DNA of 63,089 nucleotides from positions 1 through 63,089 of the forward strand of contig JAMFSA010000013.1 in the NCBI GenBank assembly GCA_026225055.1, written 5' to 3'. How positions within the stretch are numbered: position 1 is the first letter of the stretch; each line of letters begins with the position of its first letter. This DNA is from Mucilaginibacter xinganensis (GTDB taxonomy: Bacteria > Bacteroidota > Bacteroidia > Sphingobacteriales > Sphingobacteriaceae). The notes below the pieces were generated by a model. It did not search any database, was not told the origin of the DNA, and saw nothing but the letters and a program-made list of their open reading frames with translations. This document shows positions 61,476 to 63,089 of the stretch, piece by piece. The position numbers were made by a program, and so were the translations under genes.

Positions 61476-63089
61476 GTGACTGTTGCGCAACTATAGTGTT
61501 ATAATTTTGAGATTATAACTTGTTTTTGCAATATTGATTAAAACGAGAGCAGCAAGTTTGTATCACCTAAGTGGTTTAATCGTATAGATAGCGGATTAAA
61601 TAGGGTGCTTAAGCAGTGAATAATTTGCCTTTGAACCTTTATTAAGGGTCCGAATGTATATTTAAGCAGCTTTTTGAGATTATAGGCTGTAGCGGCCATA
61701 AGCATACATTTGTTTGCTTGTTTTAGTCCTTTAGTGTTTATTCTTTTTAAGCCTGTGTAATTAATTAAGGAACCGAATACTGGCTCAACTGTACTGGATC
61801 TGAGCAGTTTCATCTGTTTGCCTTTTATACTGCTGGTCCGTTGCTGCATGTATACATACAGGTGCTTATCCATGGAATCGATGAGCTTTTTAAACCCTTT
61901 AGCATTTGCACAGGCTTCCTTAAGCGGACAACTTTTACAGTCGCTGATATTAGACTCATATATCTTTTTTAGAATGGCTGGCTTGTTATAAGCAGATTCG
62001 ATACGCCTGAAAGGCAGATGAACACCGTTTACACAGGTGTACCGGTCATTTTTAGCATCATAAATGAACCCGTCGTTTTCCCGTGAATGCTTATAACTTC
62101 CATGGTTGGGAATGTATCCCCCAATATCACGGGCTATTAATGCACGTATGGCTTCACCGCTGCTGTACCCGGTATCTGCTAATATCTCTTTAACCTGAAT
62201 AGCATTCTCGTTCATGTTCCCGGTAATCTGATCAAGCATAACCGGCAGGCTGGCATTATCGGCCTTATTCCCTTTAAAAGCCTGTATATAGGTGATAAAA
62301 TGACTGGCCGTATCAACGCTGAGCTGGCTGCGGTAATACAGGCGCATGGGCTTGCCGGGTTTGGTCGTCAAACGGGCATCAGGGTCTGAAGGATTACAAT
62401 GTGTGTGATTGGTTAGAGCAGCCTTTTTACCCTTATCGTCTTTATTGTCATCTTCCGGCTTTTCCACTGACGGTGCTTGTTCATTCTCACTATTGTCGCT
62501 CAATTCCCGGCTGAAAACAGAGGCATCTTCCATTACTAACCTTTCAATCATGTGCTGCTTTGATGCATTTGCCGGTATTAAAGCGCTGTCGACAGCTTGC
62601 CGCTTGCCGCAAATCAGGCCTTTGCCAATGCATAACTTTAACACCTGTTTAAATAAGGTTAAGAATAACTCTTGGCCATAAAGCTGACGGGTGCGGCTCA
62701 GCGTAGAATGCCATGGCAGCTCTTCGCCCAGGTCATAGCCCAAAAAATAAAGAATGTCCATCCGCATTCCTGATGTGCCCACGATTCGCCGGTCGCTGTT
62801 CATGTTTTCCAGGTAGCCGACCAGCATCAGTTTCATAAAAACGACCGGATCAATGCTCTTTTGACCCTCTTTCCCATAATACTTTGTCGTGGCCCGATAT
62901 ATAAACTCCAGATCAAGTAGATGCTTTAATCGCCTATAAAAGTTATCAGCCGGTATATAGTCCGAAAGTTGAAACTGTATAAACAGCTTTTCCTGATGTG
63001 TTTTTTTGCCTTGCATGATCTAAAATAATCATTACAACAGGCTTAATAAAACTATCTTATTAACAATCTGTTAGTTGCGCAACAGTCAC
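61476..63089. mobile_element. IS1182-family insertion sequence, complete
   Basis: Terminal inverted repeats of 18 bases, GTGACTGTTGCGCAACTA at 61476-61493 and its perfect inverse complement at 63072-63089, bound 1614 bases with one transposase gene. Window and IS end coincide. No target duplication can be checked because the right flank is outside the window. Confidence 0.92.
61538..63016 (-). CDS. IS1182-family transposase
   Basis: This 492-residue transposase matches IS1182 by the N-terminal FIQFQLSDYIPADNFYRRL (12-30) and IDPVVFMKLMLVGYLENMNS (55-74). A DDE-type core has D143 in AVDSALIP and an aspartate in EILADTGYSSGEA, with the C-terminal SSTVEPVFGSLINYTGLKR carrying the last glutamate. 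A cysteine cluster, CKSCPLKEAC, may bind zinc. The gene is full length and open, so possibly active. Confidence 0.93.
   Translation of the reverse strand: MQGKKTHQEKLFIQFQLSDYIPADNFYRRLKHLLDLEFIYRATTKYYGKEGQKSIDPVVFMKLMLVGYLENMNSDRRIVGTSGMRMDILYFLGYDLGEELPWHSTLSRTRQLYGQELFLTLFKQVLKLCIGKGLICGKRQAVDSALIPANASKQHMIERLVMEDASVFSRELSDNSENEQAPSVEKPEDDNKDDKGKKAALTNHTHCNPSDPDARLTTKPGKPMRLYYRSQLSVDTASHFITYIQAFKGNKADNASLPVMLDQITGNMNENAIQVKEILADTGYSSGEAIRALIARDIGGYIPNHGSYKHSRENDGFIYDAKNDRYTCVNGVHLPFRRIESAYNKPAILKKIYESNISDCKSCPLKEACANAKGFKKLIDSMDKHLYVYMQQRTSSIKGKQMKLLRSSTVEPVFGSLINYTGLKRINTKGLKQANKCMLMAATAYNLKKLLKYTFGPLIKVQRQIIHCLSTLFNPLSIRLNHLGDTNLLLSF

Noticed and set aside
1..63089. tRNA, rRNA or cobalamin riboswitch
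   Set aside because: No GGTTCGAATCC-type T arm or rRNA signature was seen, and the icmF leader is too short for a B12 riboswitch. This was by eye; a covariance search would be needed to exclude them fully.

Overview
The window looks like a chromosomal contig of a Bacteroidota bacterium of the Sphingobacteriaceae, probably Mucilaginibacter or a close relative. The basis is TAnnTTTG-type -7 boxes next to starts, a ubiE-porT pair, the nadK-DUF6089-uppS-bamA-skp-skp-murI order, SusC/TonB-plug-like motifs, and many short palindromic intergenic repeats. The genus is an inference from gene content; no rRNA or tRNA gene was seen.

Layout. 0.1-5.2 kb: beta-carbonic anhydrase, a Tat-exported DUF34/Nif3 protein, an acyl-CoA carboxylase beta subunit and a small exported protein. 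5.3-16.1 kb: CPBP protease, short MutS-like ATPase, a very long IcmF-type acyl-CoA mutase, a radical SAM protein, a small membrane protein and a penicillin-acylase-family hydrolase. 16.6-18.9 kb: phosphate transporter plus universal stress protein. 19.1-31.2 kb: maltose/alpha-glucan locus (beta-phosphoglucomutase, GH65 phosphorylase, GH13, MFS sugar transporter, GH31, branching enzyme). 31.3-43.4 kb: UbiA prenyltransferase, a nuclease-bearing element, EngB, VOC protein, UbiE-PorT, SDR, YqeY, hydrolase, CBS protein, NAD kinase, DUF6089 protein, orphan ExbD, S10 peptidase. 43.8-49.2 kb: envelope biogenesis (UppS, BamA, two Skp/OmpH, MurI). 49.3-60 kb: complex I subunits NuoH-N, interrupted by two plug-like exported proteins and a DUF4139 protein. 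60.1-63.1 kb: ammonium transporter and a complete IS1182-family insertion sequence whose right terminal repeat is the last base of the window.

How genes work together: the sugar locus can import a maltose-type disaccharide, split it by phosphorolysis, feed beta-glucose-1-phosphate to PgmB, and build or trim alpha-glucans. UppS, BamA, Skp and MurI serve cell-wall and outer-membrane assembly. NuoH-N form the membrane arm of complex I (plus the peripheral NuoI).

The most unusual signal is a family of short palindromic elements carrying a DUF559 (Vsr/PD-(D/E)xK-like) nuclease. One copy (32493-32950) is a single-gene unit with 37-bp terminal inverted repeats differing at one base; one of its ends supplies the stop codon of engB. 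A second copy with related ends (8918-9470) sits in frame inside the icmF mutase domain, adding about 186 residues with intact nuclease motifs. The same icmF gene has taken up at least four more palindromic repeats in frame. A nuclease-less copy (25635-25716) lies between genes. Other repeat families (called A, B, C/D, E, F, G, I below) occupy nearly all gene-free stretches, often in fixed composite orders (B-F-A, D-C, C-E).
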